13,485 nucleotides of DNA, from assembly GCA_902496005.1 (NCBI GenBank), contig CABUZI010000045.1:1-13485 (forward strand), written 5' to 3'. Both the position numbers and the translations under genes were made by a program. The notes beneath the pieces were generated by a model, which worked only from the letters and a program-made list of their open reading frames with translations, made no database searches and was not told the origin of the DNA. Below, one piece after another: positions 5,593-12,980 of the stretch. Positions within the stretch are counted from its first letter, which is position 1. Each line of letters begins with the position of its first letter. This DNA is from an uncultured Collinsella sp. Its GTDB lineage: Bacteria; Actinomycetota; Coriobacteriia; Coriobacteriales; Coriobacteriaceae.

Positions 5593-7383
5593 TTACTCTT
5601 GCTCGGACTCCTCAGCCTGCTTACGGCTGCGGATGAGGTGAGCCACGCCAATGCACAGCACCGCACCACCAGCGATCCAAGTGAAGGTCACGCCGTTGAG
5701 ACCGGTCAGCGGGAGGTTGGAGCCCTTCTTATCGGTAACGGTGAGGTGCACCATGCCGTCAGTGGAGTTTTCGGCTTTGACGAGCGTCGGATTGTCTCCA
5801 TCACTTACCCTAGCCGTAGGGGTAGCCACGGTGGTGTCGTTCTCGGAAAGCTCACCGCGTGTAATGGTGAACGTGATGCCTTTGTCGCCGTGAGAGTTAT
5901 CGTAGCCAGGTGCGGGCGTGACCTCTGTGAGGACATAAGTGCCCTCATCGAGACCGACAACGTTAATCTTGCCGTTGGAATCCGTGGTAAGCTTGGCGTT
6001 CTCGGCGTTCGCCTGTTTTACACCGGTACGATCGATGAACTCATTCTCGAGTTCGCCCTTGTCGTTCTTCTCCTGCAGCTTGAACACAACACCGGAGAGC
6101 TTCTTAGGGGTTTCCTCATTACCAACCTTGGTGACGTCAATGCCGTAGGTGTAGTCGTAGGCGGGATGCACGACTGTTGTGCCTGTTTCCTTTTTGTAAT
6201 CGTTAGAGTGAGGGTTATTGGAATAGGTCAGAGTAACGGTGTTCTTCTGGCCTTTACCGAGCATACCGGCGTTAACCTTAGCAGGATTGATCTTTGCCTT
6301 ATAGTTCACATAAATCTTGGAGCTACCACTGACGGTGATAACCTCATTCTCGTTAGATTTAATTTCTTTCTTAAGGTTGTCAAAAGAAACAACAAGCTCG
6401 TTCTTGGCAGTGTTGTACTGCACATCATAGTATTCCGGCTTAACCGTTTTGTCGCCAATCATTACCTCAACAACGGGCTTATCATTAACGAGCTCGGGCA
6501 CCATCGTAGAAGGCAGGTCATCGGTGAAGGTATAGAAGTACTCTTTATAAGTATTGATATTGCTGGCCACGGTACCTGCAAGCTGATACTCAACCAGCTG
6601 ATCGGATGCAGAGTCCGCAACCCTATTGGGCGCCGTAAAGACATCTCGAGAAGAACCCTCGGGAACAACTTTGCTCGAATCAACAAAGCTGCCATTCTTG
6701 TCGTCCTTAACGGCCTTGGTCACGTTGGGGACATCCTTTTTGGAATCAACATTCACGTCTTCGCCACCAACGACGGCAAAGATTGGCGAGGTATAGGCGT
6801 CGGTATTTCCGTTGGCCAAATCGCTAGACATGGTCGAACCAACACTTGCAGTCACAAAGAGCCAATAGCCAGCGTCCAAAGCCTTAAAGACTCCCTTGCT
6901 GGAATCGCTTGGGTTTGTCCAGGTTAGAGTCGAGCCCTCAAGTGCGGCAGCAATCTTATCCAACGTGGAGCCAGCGTCAACCTTGGCAGTCTGACCAACT
7001 TTAGCACCGGCATTTTCGTTAATGTACTTGGCCCAAGCCTGAGCGCCTTCATCCGCAGCAGGAGTTCCCTCGACGCCAGCAAATGCACCAGTCACAACAT
7101 TCATAACTACAGGCGATGCCCAATCAATATCAGAAAGAGTCTTATCGCCTGACCAGGTACTTCCATCCTGATCCTGCGTGACCTTAGCCTTGAAAATCTG
7201 GATGCCCTTAAAAGTCGTATCCGTGTAGGTTGAATCCGTAATCGTCACGTTGCCGCTCTGGGCCACCGTCGGCCTACCCGCAGCAAACGCCATGGTCACC
7301 GGGGCCATCACGCCGCCGAAGCTCAGCGCTGCTGTGAGGCCGGCGGTTACTGCCAGGCGTGCGATGTTCTTGTTCATGTGCAT
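5593..7383 (-). CDS. Backbone (major) pilin, SpaH/EbpB-like, LPLTG-anchored
   Basis: This is the secreted subunit that sortase polymerises into the pilus shaft. From the ATG at 7383 (GAGG 7 nt upstream) it is 596 residues, with a signal peptide (about 1-34, ending TMAFA). An N-terminal domain runs to ~210. A D2 isopeptide domain begins VPNVTKAVKD (K223) and ends near TLTYSNNP (N389/N390), the usual Lys-Asn partners. A CnaB-type domain (~413-550) has K419 (IDVTK) and an E-box glutamate E487 (YVLTEVTPAPGY). The sorting signal is LPLTG (557-561) with a membrane helix and a short charged tail. No canonical YPK pilin motif is seen; K215/K216 just before the D2 domain are candidate acceptor lysines. 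There is no cysteine in the exported part. It is markedly more A+T-rich than the minor pilin gene 108 nt upstream. Confidence 0.92.
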   Translation of the reverse strand: MHMNKNIARLAVTAGLTAALSFGGVMAPVTMAFAAGRPTVAQSGNVTITDSTYTDTTFKGIQIFKAKVTQDQDGSTWSGDKTLSDIDWASPVVMNVVTGAFAGVEGTPAADEGAQAWAKYINENAGAKVGQTAKVDAGSTLDKIAAALEGSTLTWTNPSDSSKGVFKALDAGYWLFVTASVGSTMSSDLANGNTDAYTSPIFAVVGGEDVNVDSKKDVPNVTKAVKDDKNGSFVDSSKVVPEGSSRDVFTAPNRVADSASDQLVEYQLAGTVASNINTYKEYFYTFTDDLPSTMVPELVNDKPVVEVMIGDKTVKPEYYDVQYNTAKNELVVSFDNLKKEIKSNENEVITVSGSSKIYVNYKAKINPAKVNAGMLGKGQKNTVTLTYSNNPHSNDYKKETGTTVVHPAYDYTYGIDVTKVGNEETPKKLSGVVFKLQEKNDKGELENEFIDRTGVKQANAENAKLTTDSNGKINVVGLDEGTYVLTEVTPAPGYDNSHGDKGITFTITRGELSENDTTVATPTARVSDGDNPTLVKAENSTDGMVHLTVTDKKGSNLPLTGLNGVTFTWIAGGAVLCIGVAHLIRSRKQAEESEQE

Positions 7384-7491
7384 CTTCTTTCCTCTGCTTT
7401 CTACTTCGTAACTCATTTGATCGATCATCATCTGTCTGTGTCTTAGCATCTACTTCGCTACGTCTCGCCCCGCTCTCTGTGGGGCTGCCAG

Positions 7492-9153
7492 CTACTCTTT
7501 ATGGCTGCCACCTCCCCGCTTGACCAGGAGCGCGACCACGATGAGCGCGGCTCCGGCGACCGCTGCGGCGGCCGCGGCGTACATTGCCATATCGCCAGTC
7601 GAGGGCATGAAGCCTCCGGTGGTAATGCTAGGGGGTGTGCCGGTGGGCGTGTTGATGAGCGACGCCTCCAGGCTGCCCGTCGACCCATCCGCGCTGTCGG
7701 CACGCAGGGGCGACTCGGCCGTGATGGTGAGCTTGGGCTTGGCGGCGGCCACCTGGTCGACGTCCAGGCCCTCGGCCTTGACTGTCACGGAGCGCGTGCC
7801 CCCAAAGGCAGTGTAGCCCTTGGGTGCCTTGAGCTCGCGGACCTCCAGCTTGCCCGAGTCCACGCCCGAGACGGCCACACGGCCGTCCTCGCCCGTGGTG
7901 ACGGTGGCCTTGCCCTCCGCATCCCACGTGCTGTCAGCCGCTAGCGTACGACCGCGGTCGTCGGCGATGCTCAGGGCCGCTCCGGGCAGCGGCTTGTCGC
8001 CGTCGCTGCCGCGCTTAGTGAGCGCGAGATCCCAGGTGTAGGCGCACGCATCGTCGCTCGGCGTGCGGGTGAAGCCGGTGTCGCCGGACTGGTCGGCAAA
8101 GGGAGAGCGCGGGTAGCGCAGGTAGACCTCGTTGGGGTTGCCCTTCGCGATGCCGTGGTTGCATGCGCTGTTGAGCGGCGCGTTGTACACGGCGACCACG
8201 CGGGCGCCCGCGGTAAAGGCGTCGGCCCCGCCGAGCGCGGCGATCAGGTCGCCGGTGCGCACGGCGAAGGCATTGCCCTCGACCGAGACCCTGCACTGTG
8301 AAGTTATGTCGGTCCACCCTTTAGCCGGCGTCGAGCTGGCGCTGCCGCCCTCACATGAGACCGCGTCGAAGCCGCCCTCGGCGCCCGCCGCCACGTACAC
8401 GCGCACGCTCGCGGCGACCTTGGAGGGATCGAGCCCCGCGCCCATGGTGTCGACGAACTGCACCGTATAGGTGTCGTAGGCGGCAAGGCCCGCCGGGACC
8501 GTGGCAGAGAGGCGCCAGTACAGGTCGTCGGCGACCGTGGCGTCGGCGGCCTTCTGCCAGGCGGCGGTGCCGTCCTCCAGCACGTGCTTGGCGACCTTGG
8601 GGGTCGCCGCCTTGGGCTTGACGGTGACGGCGCTGCCGCCCACCAGCGCCATGATCGGCGCGGTGCCGGCCTCGCCCTGGGCGATGGAGTCGTCGTCGAC
8701 GACGATGAGCCAGTAGCCACAGGGCAGCTCGGTCGCCGCGCCCGCGTTAAGGGCCACGAACACGGCGCCAGAGCTCTGGAGGGAACGAGCGAGCTGTGCG
8801 CTCAGCGCGCTCGTAAGGTGGGAATCGGTGTTGAGCCACTTGGCAGCTTCCTGCGCGGTGGTCTGGGAATTGGGCATGCCGGCGCTGTGCAGCACAGGCA
8901 GCGCGGCGTCGCGCACGGCGTCGCTTGCCCAGCCGAGATCGGTGGCGATCTTGGCGTCGCTGTCGCCGTCGACGACGTTGGCGCTAAAGATCTGGTAGGC
9001 GTCGTAGCTGCGCGCCACGGTGCCGCTCACCGTGATGGAACCGGTCGACGTCGGCGCGGCCTGCGCGGAAGCGGGGAACACAACCGCGCAGGTGCCGATC
9101 AGGAGGGCAAGCAGCGCAAACAAGATCGGGAAGGAGCAAACTTTCTTATTCAC
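7492..9153 (-). CDS. Minor pilin with MPSTG sorting signal
   Basis: This is an exported pilus subunit, probably a base or side subunit. The start is the GTG at 9153, set by GGGAGGT 7 nt upstream; it overlaps the adhesin stop by 8 nt, so translation is probably coupled. The 553 residues begin with a signal peptide (about 1-32, ending ASAQA). A D2-like domain starts TPKVAKHVLEDG (~185), and a CnaB-like domain (~375-500) has K380 (LALTK) and an E-box-like E440 (VRELKAPKGY). It ends with a variant sorting motif, MPSTG (516-520), an alanine-rich membrane helix and a basic tail. Two oddities stand out. The D2 segment that normally reads YSNNP is YPRSP (347-351), so the isopeptide asparagine is missing. 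Five cysteines (145, 267, 287, 331, 370) lie in the exported part. Base composition is G+C-rich, like the housekeeping genes. Confidence 0.88.
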   Translation of the reverse strand: MNKKVCSFPILFALLALLIGTCAVVFPASAQAAPTSTGSITVSGTVARSYDAYQIFSANVVDGDSDAKIATDLGWASDAVRDAALPVLHSAGMPNSQTTAQEAAKWLNTDSHLTSALSAQLARSLQSSGAVFVALNAGAATELPCGYWLIVVDDDSIAQGEAGTAPIMALVGGSAVTVKPKAATPKVAKHVLEDGTAAWQKAADATVADDLYWRLSATVPAGLAAYDTYTVQFVDTMGAGLDPSKVAASVRVYVAAGAEGGFDAVSCEGGSASSTPAKGWTDITSQCRVSVEGNAFAVRTGDLIAALGGADAFTAGARVVAVYNAPLNSACNHGIAKGNPNEVYLRYPRSPFADQSGDTGFTRTPSDDACAYTWDLALTKRGSDGDKPLPGAALSIADDRGRTLAADSTWDAEGKATVTTGEDGRVAVSGVDSGKLEVRELKAPKGYTAFGGTRSVTVKAEGLDVDQVAAAKPKLTITAESPLRADSADGSTGSLEASLINTPTGTPPSITTGGFMPSTGDMAMYAAAAAAVAGAALIVVALLVKRGGGSHKE

Positions 9154-12100
9154 GACGCTCACCTCCCTTCGCATTCGCCTTGCGACGAATGTGCATCCAG
9201 GCCGCAGCAGCGCAAAGCACCGCCGCGCCGGCAAGGTACGTCAGAGTGACGCCCGACATACCAGAAAGGGGCAAAGAGGTGGAGTAGGTGTTGGTGAAGG
9301 TGGGGTTATCGGTCTCGCGTTCCACGTCGTTGGCGTCGACCTCGTAGTAGGTCGGCGTGCATTCCAGCGTGCCGTCACCCTTGTCCGTTGCCGTCACCAC
9401 GACCTTGAACTTCTTGGTGTCGTTCTTGTAGCCTTCGTGTTTGGTGCCATCGACCTTGCTGGCGTCGCATTCACGGATGTAGTAGGTGAATGTTGCTTTA
9501 CCATTAACCCCGAGAGGGCCGAATATTACCTGATCAGTAAACTTCACCGTCGCCTCGCTGCCCGTCCCCTTATCAGTGAATTGGGTATCGCACAGGTGCT
9601 CAACGCCGCGGGAATCCTTGGTGTACAGCTCGAACTTGAACCTTTGCATCTCGCCGCCATCGACCCTCTTGGTCACCCGAGGCGTCCAAGAGCCCGAGGC
9701 CTGCTCGTTCCTAAACGCAGGGCTGGAGTTGTTGCCGATTGTTACGGTCGAAACAACGTCGGTGGCCGAATCCTCAGTCCAGTTATAGAAGTCAGCGCCA
9801 CAGTTAGTGAAGTCCGCCGCGCCCTCCTTTTTTACGGATACTGTGGAAGCGTCCTTATCAACTGCATAACGATTAATACGGATTCCCAAGAGGTCGGTCC
9901 ATTTAACTGGTGCCGTACCAACCTTTATATGTATTTTGTAAATGGCCTTATCAAAGGTCGTGTGTTCCTCATTGATAGGAACTTCAACAAGGTAGAGGTC
10001 GTAATCGCCCGACTGGTAGTTCGCGCCCGTATCAATGAGAATCTCTCCGTTTTCATTGACGGTAGCCGCGGACGTAGCCTCGCATCCGTTTTCGTTAAGC
10101 GAGCCGTCCTTATTCCAGAATGGTGCCCTGTTTGAATTGGCAGATGCGCCCAACAGCTTAAACTGATAGGGATGGTCTTTGAGATCCCACTTAGCACCGT
10201 CCTTCATAAGGACTTTATTTGCCTTGACTTTGATTGCAGGATACACGTCCAGGGAAGTAACCTCACCGACGATGAGATCGCCGTTGGTCATGATGCCGCC
10301 ACCGTGGGTGTAGGAGTAGTTGCCACTGATGATGGTCGTAGCCTCTGCCTGCGCCTTTTTTTCGGCCTCTCCATTCGGATGGGCCTCCAAACCGAACATC
10401 CACTTAGCCTCGGCACCGCCATTGGCATCGATGGTTATCTTCTTACCATCGCGAGTGCCCTGCCAGCCAGCCGAGCCGCCACCGAGCATCTTGCCGAGAA
10501 CGACAGCAATTGTCTGATCCGCGCCGTCCTTATTACGCACCAGGAAGAAATCCTTATGGCCGGATGTTTGGAAGTCAGGAGTAACGTAATTTGTTTCATC
10601 GTGGTCTTGATTTTTGTTGTTGCCGCCAGCGGAATAATGATACGTTCCCAGCGGATTGCCATCTTGATCAACGTTATCTTTGTTGCCATAGATAGCAGCG
10701 CCATATGAGTGCGAAACGATTGTCTCGCCCGTAGGGCATGCGCCAATTCCGCCACTCCAGCCACCAGCTTTGTTGCTGGTGATAAGCGATCTGAGGATGT
10801 TAAGCCTACCGTGCTCCTGGATAAAGATGCCACCGCCGCCCCAGTCGCCACCACGGTCTTTAGTGCTGCCCGTCATGGTCTTGTTGTTGGTGATGTAAAT
10901 CTTGCTGTTCTCACCAGCATTAATTGTTGCCTTCGTACCGCTGTTGTTACCGCCAGCAATACGCAAGCCGCCGCCTTCGCCGTTAACAGATTTGTTGCCC
11001 GCAATCGTGCCACCTGTCATGGTAAACGTAATCGCTTTGCCCCAGAAGCCAGCGTAGATTCCGCCACCAGCCTCGTTGGAGTAGTTGGCCGTAACAGAAC
11101 CGCCCGTCATGTTCAGTGTGCCACCATCGACAGAAGCAATACCGCCGCCGCCGAGCAGACCAAGGTTGAACTTTTCAGTGATATAGGAGTCGACGCGGTT
11201 GTTGGTAATATTTGCCGGATCAACGATTTCAACATCAGCATTTTTGGTAAAGACGCCGCCGCCATAGCCATTATTGGGATTGTCGACGTCGTTATAGCGC
11301 TCCTTATACGTAGCGTTGCCAGAGATAACACCGCCTAAAAAATTCAGCTTGGCGCCATTGTCAGCATAGATGCCGCCGCCAGAAGCAGCCTTGTTTGCAG
11401 CGATTACGCCGTTGGTCATTTCGAGCTTGGCATTTGTGCCCGTCACGCACAGGCCACCGCCCCAGCCGCCGCCGCTACCGTTGGTGACATAACCGCCAGA
11501 AATATTAACAGTGCCTTGAGAAAAAATAACATGACCATCGCTGCCCACCAGAGGGCGAGGCGTCGTGATCATGCCTCCGTTGAGGTTAAGCGTACTGCCG
11601 TCCGCAACCGAAATGACTCGTTTGACCGAACCGCCGTCGGATGCGGCAACGATTGCGCCGAAACCGCTGACAACATGCTTAGTCGTAGTCTCGGTGGTGC
11701 CGAGTTTATCTTCATTAGGCGTGCTCGTGGTTTCATAATAGATTAGGCTCTGAGGAGTGCCGTTGTTGTCACCGGTCCATGCCATAGTTGCAAGTCTGCC
11801 AGGATTGTTATCAACGACCAAAGGTGTATCGCCAACTTTGACAGAGTCTTCAACGGTAAGCGCACCGCTCGCTACCGTAATGAACGTGTCGCTATCACCA
11901 ACGGGGTAATAAAGCTTATGGCCCGCAAGGTCGATCGTAGTATTTTGCCTGATAGTGATTGACTTACTTGAACTAATGTCAGCCTTAAGACGTAGTTTAT
12001 CGGGTTTAGTCAGGGCGTTAAGGTACGCTGTCAGGTCTCCGTCACTCGTCAGCAGCGTGTACCCATCCTGATCTTTTTTAAGTCCCGGAACCTCACCTTC

Positions 12101-12295
12101 ATTTGCAACAGTAGCGACCTTATAAACAGACTGTCCATCATCCGCGGACTGCGCAGCGCTCTCGGCTTCAGTGTCATCAGACAACGGGGCCGTCTCGAGA
12201 GCGTCGTCGCCAGTCTCGTCGCCCTCGGTCTCGTCGCTATTCTGGTTTTCGGCATCCTCGCTGGTGTTATCTACAGCAGCGGACTCACTTGAGGA
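9146..12295 (-). CDS. Beta-helix pilus tip adhesin, body (frame-separated from its signal peptide)
   Basis: This is a large surface adhesin, most likely the pilus tip. Numbered from a TTG at 12184 (1012 residues), it has an acidic linker and then repeated right-handed beta-helix motifs such as GGGIYA, GGTIAGN and ITNN (about 190-640). A middle region (~650-820) follows, then a Spy0128/FctA-type isopeptide domain (about 831-968, WTPRVTKRVDGG through FTYYIREC to FTNTY). The sorting signal is LPLSG (971-975), with a membrane helix and a basic tail. The frame is open up to the G7 tract at 12297-12303 but has no start with a good ribosome site and no signal peptide. These are supplied by the reading frame at 12476-12285, one base out of register. 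Removing one G joins them into 1109 residues. As written the gene is OFF or disrupted. Neighbours: it is first in the pilin operon and overlaps the minor pilin by 8 nt. Confidence 0.88.
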   Translation of the reverse strand, partial: SSSESAAVDNTSEDAENQNSDETEGDETGDDALETAPLSDDTEAESAAQSADDGQSVYKVATVANEGEVPGLKKDQDGYTLLTSDGDLTAYLNALTKPDKLRLKADISSSKSITIRQNTTIDLAGHKLYYPVGDSDTFITVASGALTVEDSVKVGDTPLVVDNNPGRLATMAWTGDNNGTPQSLIYYETTSTPNEDKLGTTETTTKHVVSGFGAIVAASDGGSVKRVISVADGSTLNLNGGMITTPRPLVGSDGHVIFSQGTVNISGGYVTNGSGGGWGGGLCVTGTNAKLEMTNGVIAANKAASGGGIYADNGAKLNFLGGVISGNATYKERYNDVDNPNNGYGGGVFTKNADVEIVDPANITNNRVDSYITEKFNLGLLGGGGIASVDGGTLNMTGGSVTANYSNEAGGGIYAGFWGKAITFTMTGGTIAGNKSVNGEGGGLRIAGGNNSGTKATINAGENSKIYITNNKTMTGSTKDRGGDWGGGGIFIQEHGRLNILRSLITSNKAGGWSGGIGACPTGETIVSHSYGAAIYGNKDNVDQDGNPLGTYHYSAGGNNKNQDHDETNYVTPDFQTSGHKDFFLVRNKDGADQTIAVVLGKMLGGGSAGWQGTRDGKKITIDANGGAEAKWMFGLEAHPNGEAEKKAQAEATTIISGNYSYTHGGGIMTNGDLIVGEVTSLDVYPAIKVKANKVLMKDGAKWDLKDHPYQFKLLGASANSNRAPFWNKDGSLNENGCEATSAATVNENGEILIDTGANYQSGDYDLYLVEVPINEEHTTFDKAIYKIHIKVGTAPVKWTDLLGIRINRYAVDKDASTVSVKKEGAADFTNCGADFYNWTEDSATDVVSTVTIGNNSSPAFRNEQASGSWTPRVTKRVDGGEMQRFKFELYTKDSRGVEHLCDTQFTDKGTGSEATVKFTDQVIFGPLGVNGKATFTYYIRECDASKVDGTKHEGYKNDTKKFKVVVTATDKGDGTLECTPTYYEVDANDVERETDNPTFTNTYSTSLPLSGMSGVTLTYLAGAAVLCAAAAWMHIRRKANAKGGERRE

Positions 12296-12476
12296 ACCCC
12301 CCCATTACAGTTTCCTCGGTAGAAACTGTCTGGCCATCGTTGGCAATGGCCTGCGAGATCGGAGGCATGACGAGCGACAGTACCAGGCTCAACACGGAGG
12401 CTCCGCACAAAACGCCTGCCAGTACACGGCGCGTCGCTTTTTTACTCTGCTTAGTTTTTTCTGAATTCGCTTTCAT
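12285..12476 (-). CDS. 5' fragment of the tip adhesin: signal peptide, ended early by frameshift
   Basis: This 63-residue reading frame has a good start: GGAGGA lies 7 nt ahead of the ATG at 12476. The product has a lysine/arginine-rich N-terminus, a hydrophobic stretch (about 18-37) and a likely signal peptidase site after SQAIA (~45). After VMGG (57-60) it runs through the G7 tract into FLK and a TGA. With one G fewer, the next residues would be SSSESAAVDN and the frame would continue into the adhesin body. It is therefore the missing N-terminus of that gene rather than a separate protein. Confidence 0.85.
   Translation of the reverse strand: MKANSEKTKQSKKATRRVLAGVLCGASVLSLVLSLVMPPISQAIANDGQTVSTEETVMGGFLK
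12297..12303 (-). repeat. G7 homopolymer tract at the adhesin frame break
   Basis: Seven consecutive C on the plus strand (G7 in the coding direction) lie inside codons 58-60 of the adhesin. G7 leads to a TGA at 12285, G8 leads to a TAG a few codons later, and G6 or G9 opens the full 1109-residue (or one residue longer) protein. Short poly-G tracts early in surface-protein genes are a classic slipped-strand contingency site; a sequencing or assembly error gives the same picture. Confidence 0.8.
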
Positions 12477-12531
12477 CGATGTCTCCTCCCCAAGAGACCG
12501 CGATCTTGCTCTTTCACTATCAAACGTATCC

Positions 12532-12550
12532 GCGCAATCTGTAATTGCGC
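12532..12550. promoter_or_regulatory. 7-bp palindrome in the adhesin leader
   Basis: GCGCAAT (12532-12538) and ATTGCGC (12544-12550) are a perfect inverted repeat with a 5-nt spacer. It lies 16-34 nt downstream of the candidate -10 box, at the expected start of the transcript. It could be an operator or a leader hairpin. Confidence 0.45.
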
Positions 12551-12565
12551 ACGCTTATAGTACAT

Positions 12566-12595
12566 ATTGTAACGATTGTTTGAACATCTAAGCAA
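12566..12595 (-). promoter_or_regulatory. Candidate promoter of the pilin operon
   Basis: On the minus strand TTGCTT (12590-12595) and TACAAT (12566-12571) are separated by 18 nt, a reasonable housekeeping-sigma arrangement. Transcription would start near 12559, about 80 nt before the adhesin ATG. Other A+T-rich -10-like sequences are present nearby. Confidence 0.5.
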
Positions 12596-12612
12596 AAATA
12601 CCGATAGTTTTG

Positions 12613-12668
12613 TAGCGAATTCTCAATTCTCTTGACATTTGCTCGGATTTACCTTCGTTTATTCGCTA
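12613..12668. repeat. 8-bp inverted repeat around an A+T-rich segment
   Basis: TAGCGAAT (12613-12620) and ATTCGCTA (12661-12668) are perfect inverted copies flanking 40 bp, and a few further flanking bases also match. In A+T-rich DNA the match may be chance. The arms are short for an invertible promoter. Confidence 0.25.
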
Positions 12669-12763
12669 TGAAATATCTATTTCTACTGGTAATTAAGCTA
12701 GTTATCATTTTTTAATAGCATTTTATTTATTTGCACAACATTTTGCTCAAGAGCATGCGTCCT

Positions 12764-12793
12764 GTGAACGGTCGAAAATCGATCGTGAACGGT
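12764..12793 (-). promoter_or_regulatory. LytTR-type direct repeat upstream of the pilin operon
   Basis: ACCGTTCAC occurs twice on the minus strand (12785-12793 and 12764-12772) with exactly 12 bp between copies, a 21-bp period. LytTR-domain response regulators bind 9-bp direct repeats with this spacing, and each copy fits 8 of 9 positions of the published degenerate LytTR consensus as I recall it. A promoter-like TTGAGC (12745-12750) and TAAAAT (12720-12725, 19-nt spacer) follow downstream. No LytTR regulator gene is in the window. Confidence 0.5.
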
Positions 12794-12932
12794 AGGTCAT
12801 TAACCGGGAGGAATAGACTACTAAATTGCTGGGAATATCTTTAACTCATCGGTAGTTACAAGCGTAATGTTCAGACAACCATATTTGAATTTTCGCGCAG
12901 ATTTTAGGCATCAATTCGCCCAAATCGCCTAA

Positions 12933-12970
12933 GACCACCACAAAGGTACCTGTCCCCTTTGTGGTGATTC
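12933..12970. repeat. 38-bp palindromic repeat, copy 2
   Basis: This copy matches the one at 3885-3922 at 35 of 38 positions, in the same orientation. Its arms (ACCACCACAAA and TTTGTGGTGAT) pair with one mismatch, and the loop reads GGTACCTGTCCCC. It begins 10 nt after the stop codon of the HAD gene, the same position relative to a gene end as copy 1. The two copies bracket the whole pilus locus. Confidence 0.75.
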
Positions 12971-12980
12971 TCCCCCGGCG

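Larger units (their letters stand above)
12477..12932. other. A+T-rich regulatory intergenic region
   Basis: No credible gene is seen on either strand. The region is much richer in A+T than the flanking genes, and it carries the adhesin ribosome site, the leader palindrome, a promoter candidate, the LytTR-type repeat and a weak stem at its right end (TTAGGC at 12904-12909 with GCCTAA at 12927-12932). Its length and content suggest that the pilin operon has regulated expression. Confidence 0.6.

Noticed and set aside
5159..5641. Plus-strand 160-codon frame across the same gap
   Set aside because: It crosses the terminator and the end of the pilin gene, and has no Shine-Dalgarno or domain.
5599..6927. 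Plus-strand open frame of 442 codons opposite the backbone pilin
   Set aside because: It is a shadow of a well-supported pilin with signal peptide and LPLTG. It starts inside the end of the pilin gene without a convincing ribosome site.
10357..10363. A7 tract inside the adhesin as a second slippage site
   Set aside because: The frame is intact across it (AEKKAQAE), and lysine codons in such A+T-rich coding sequence commonly produce it.
12632..12637. Perfect plus-strand TTGACA in the adhesin upstream region
   Set aside because: No -10 hexamer at 16-19 nt and no plus-strand gene downstream.
12613..12668. Invertible promoter flanked by the 8-bp inverted repeat
   Set aside because: The arms are too short, the segment is only 40 bp, and no recombinase gene is in the window; kept only as a low-confidence repeat.
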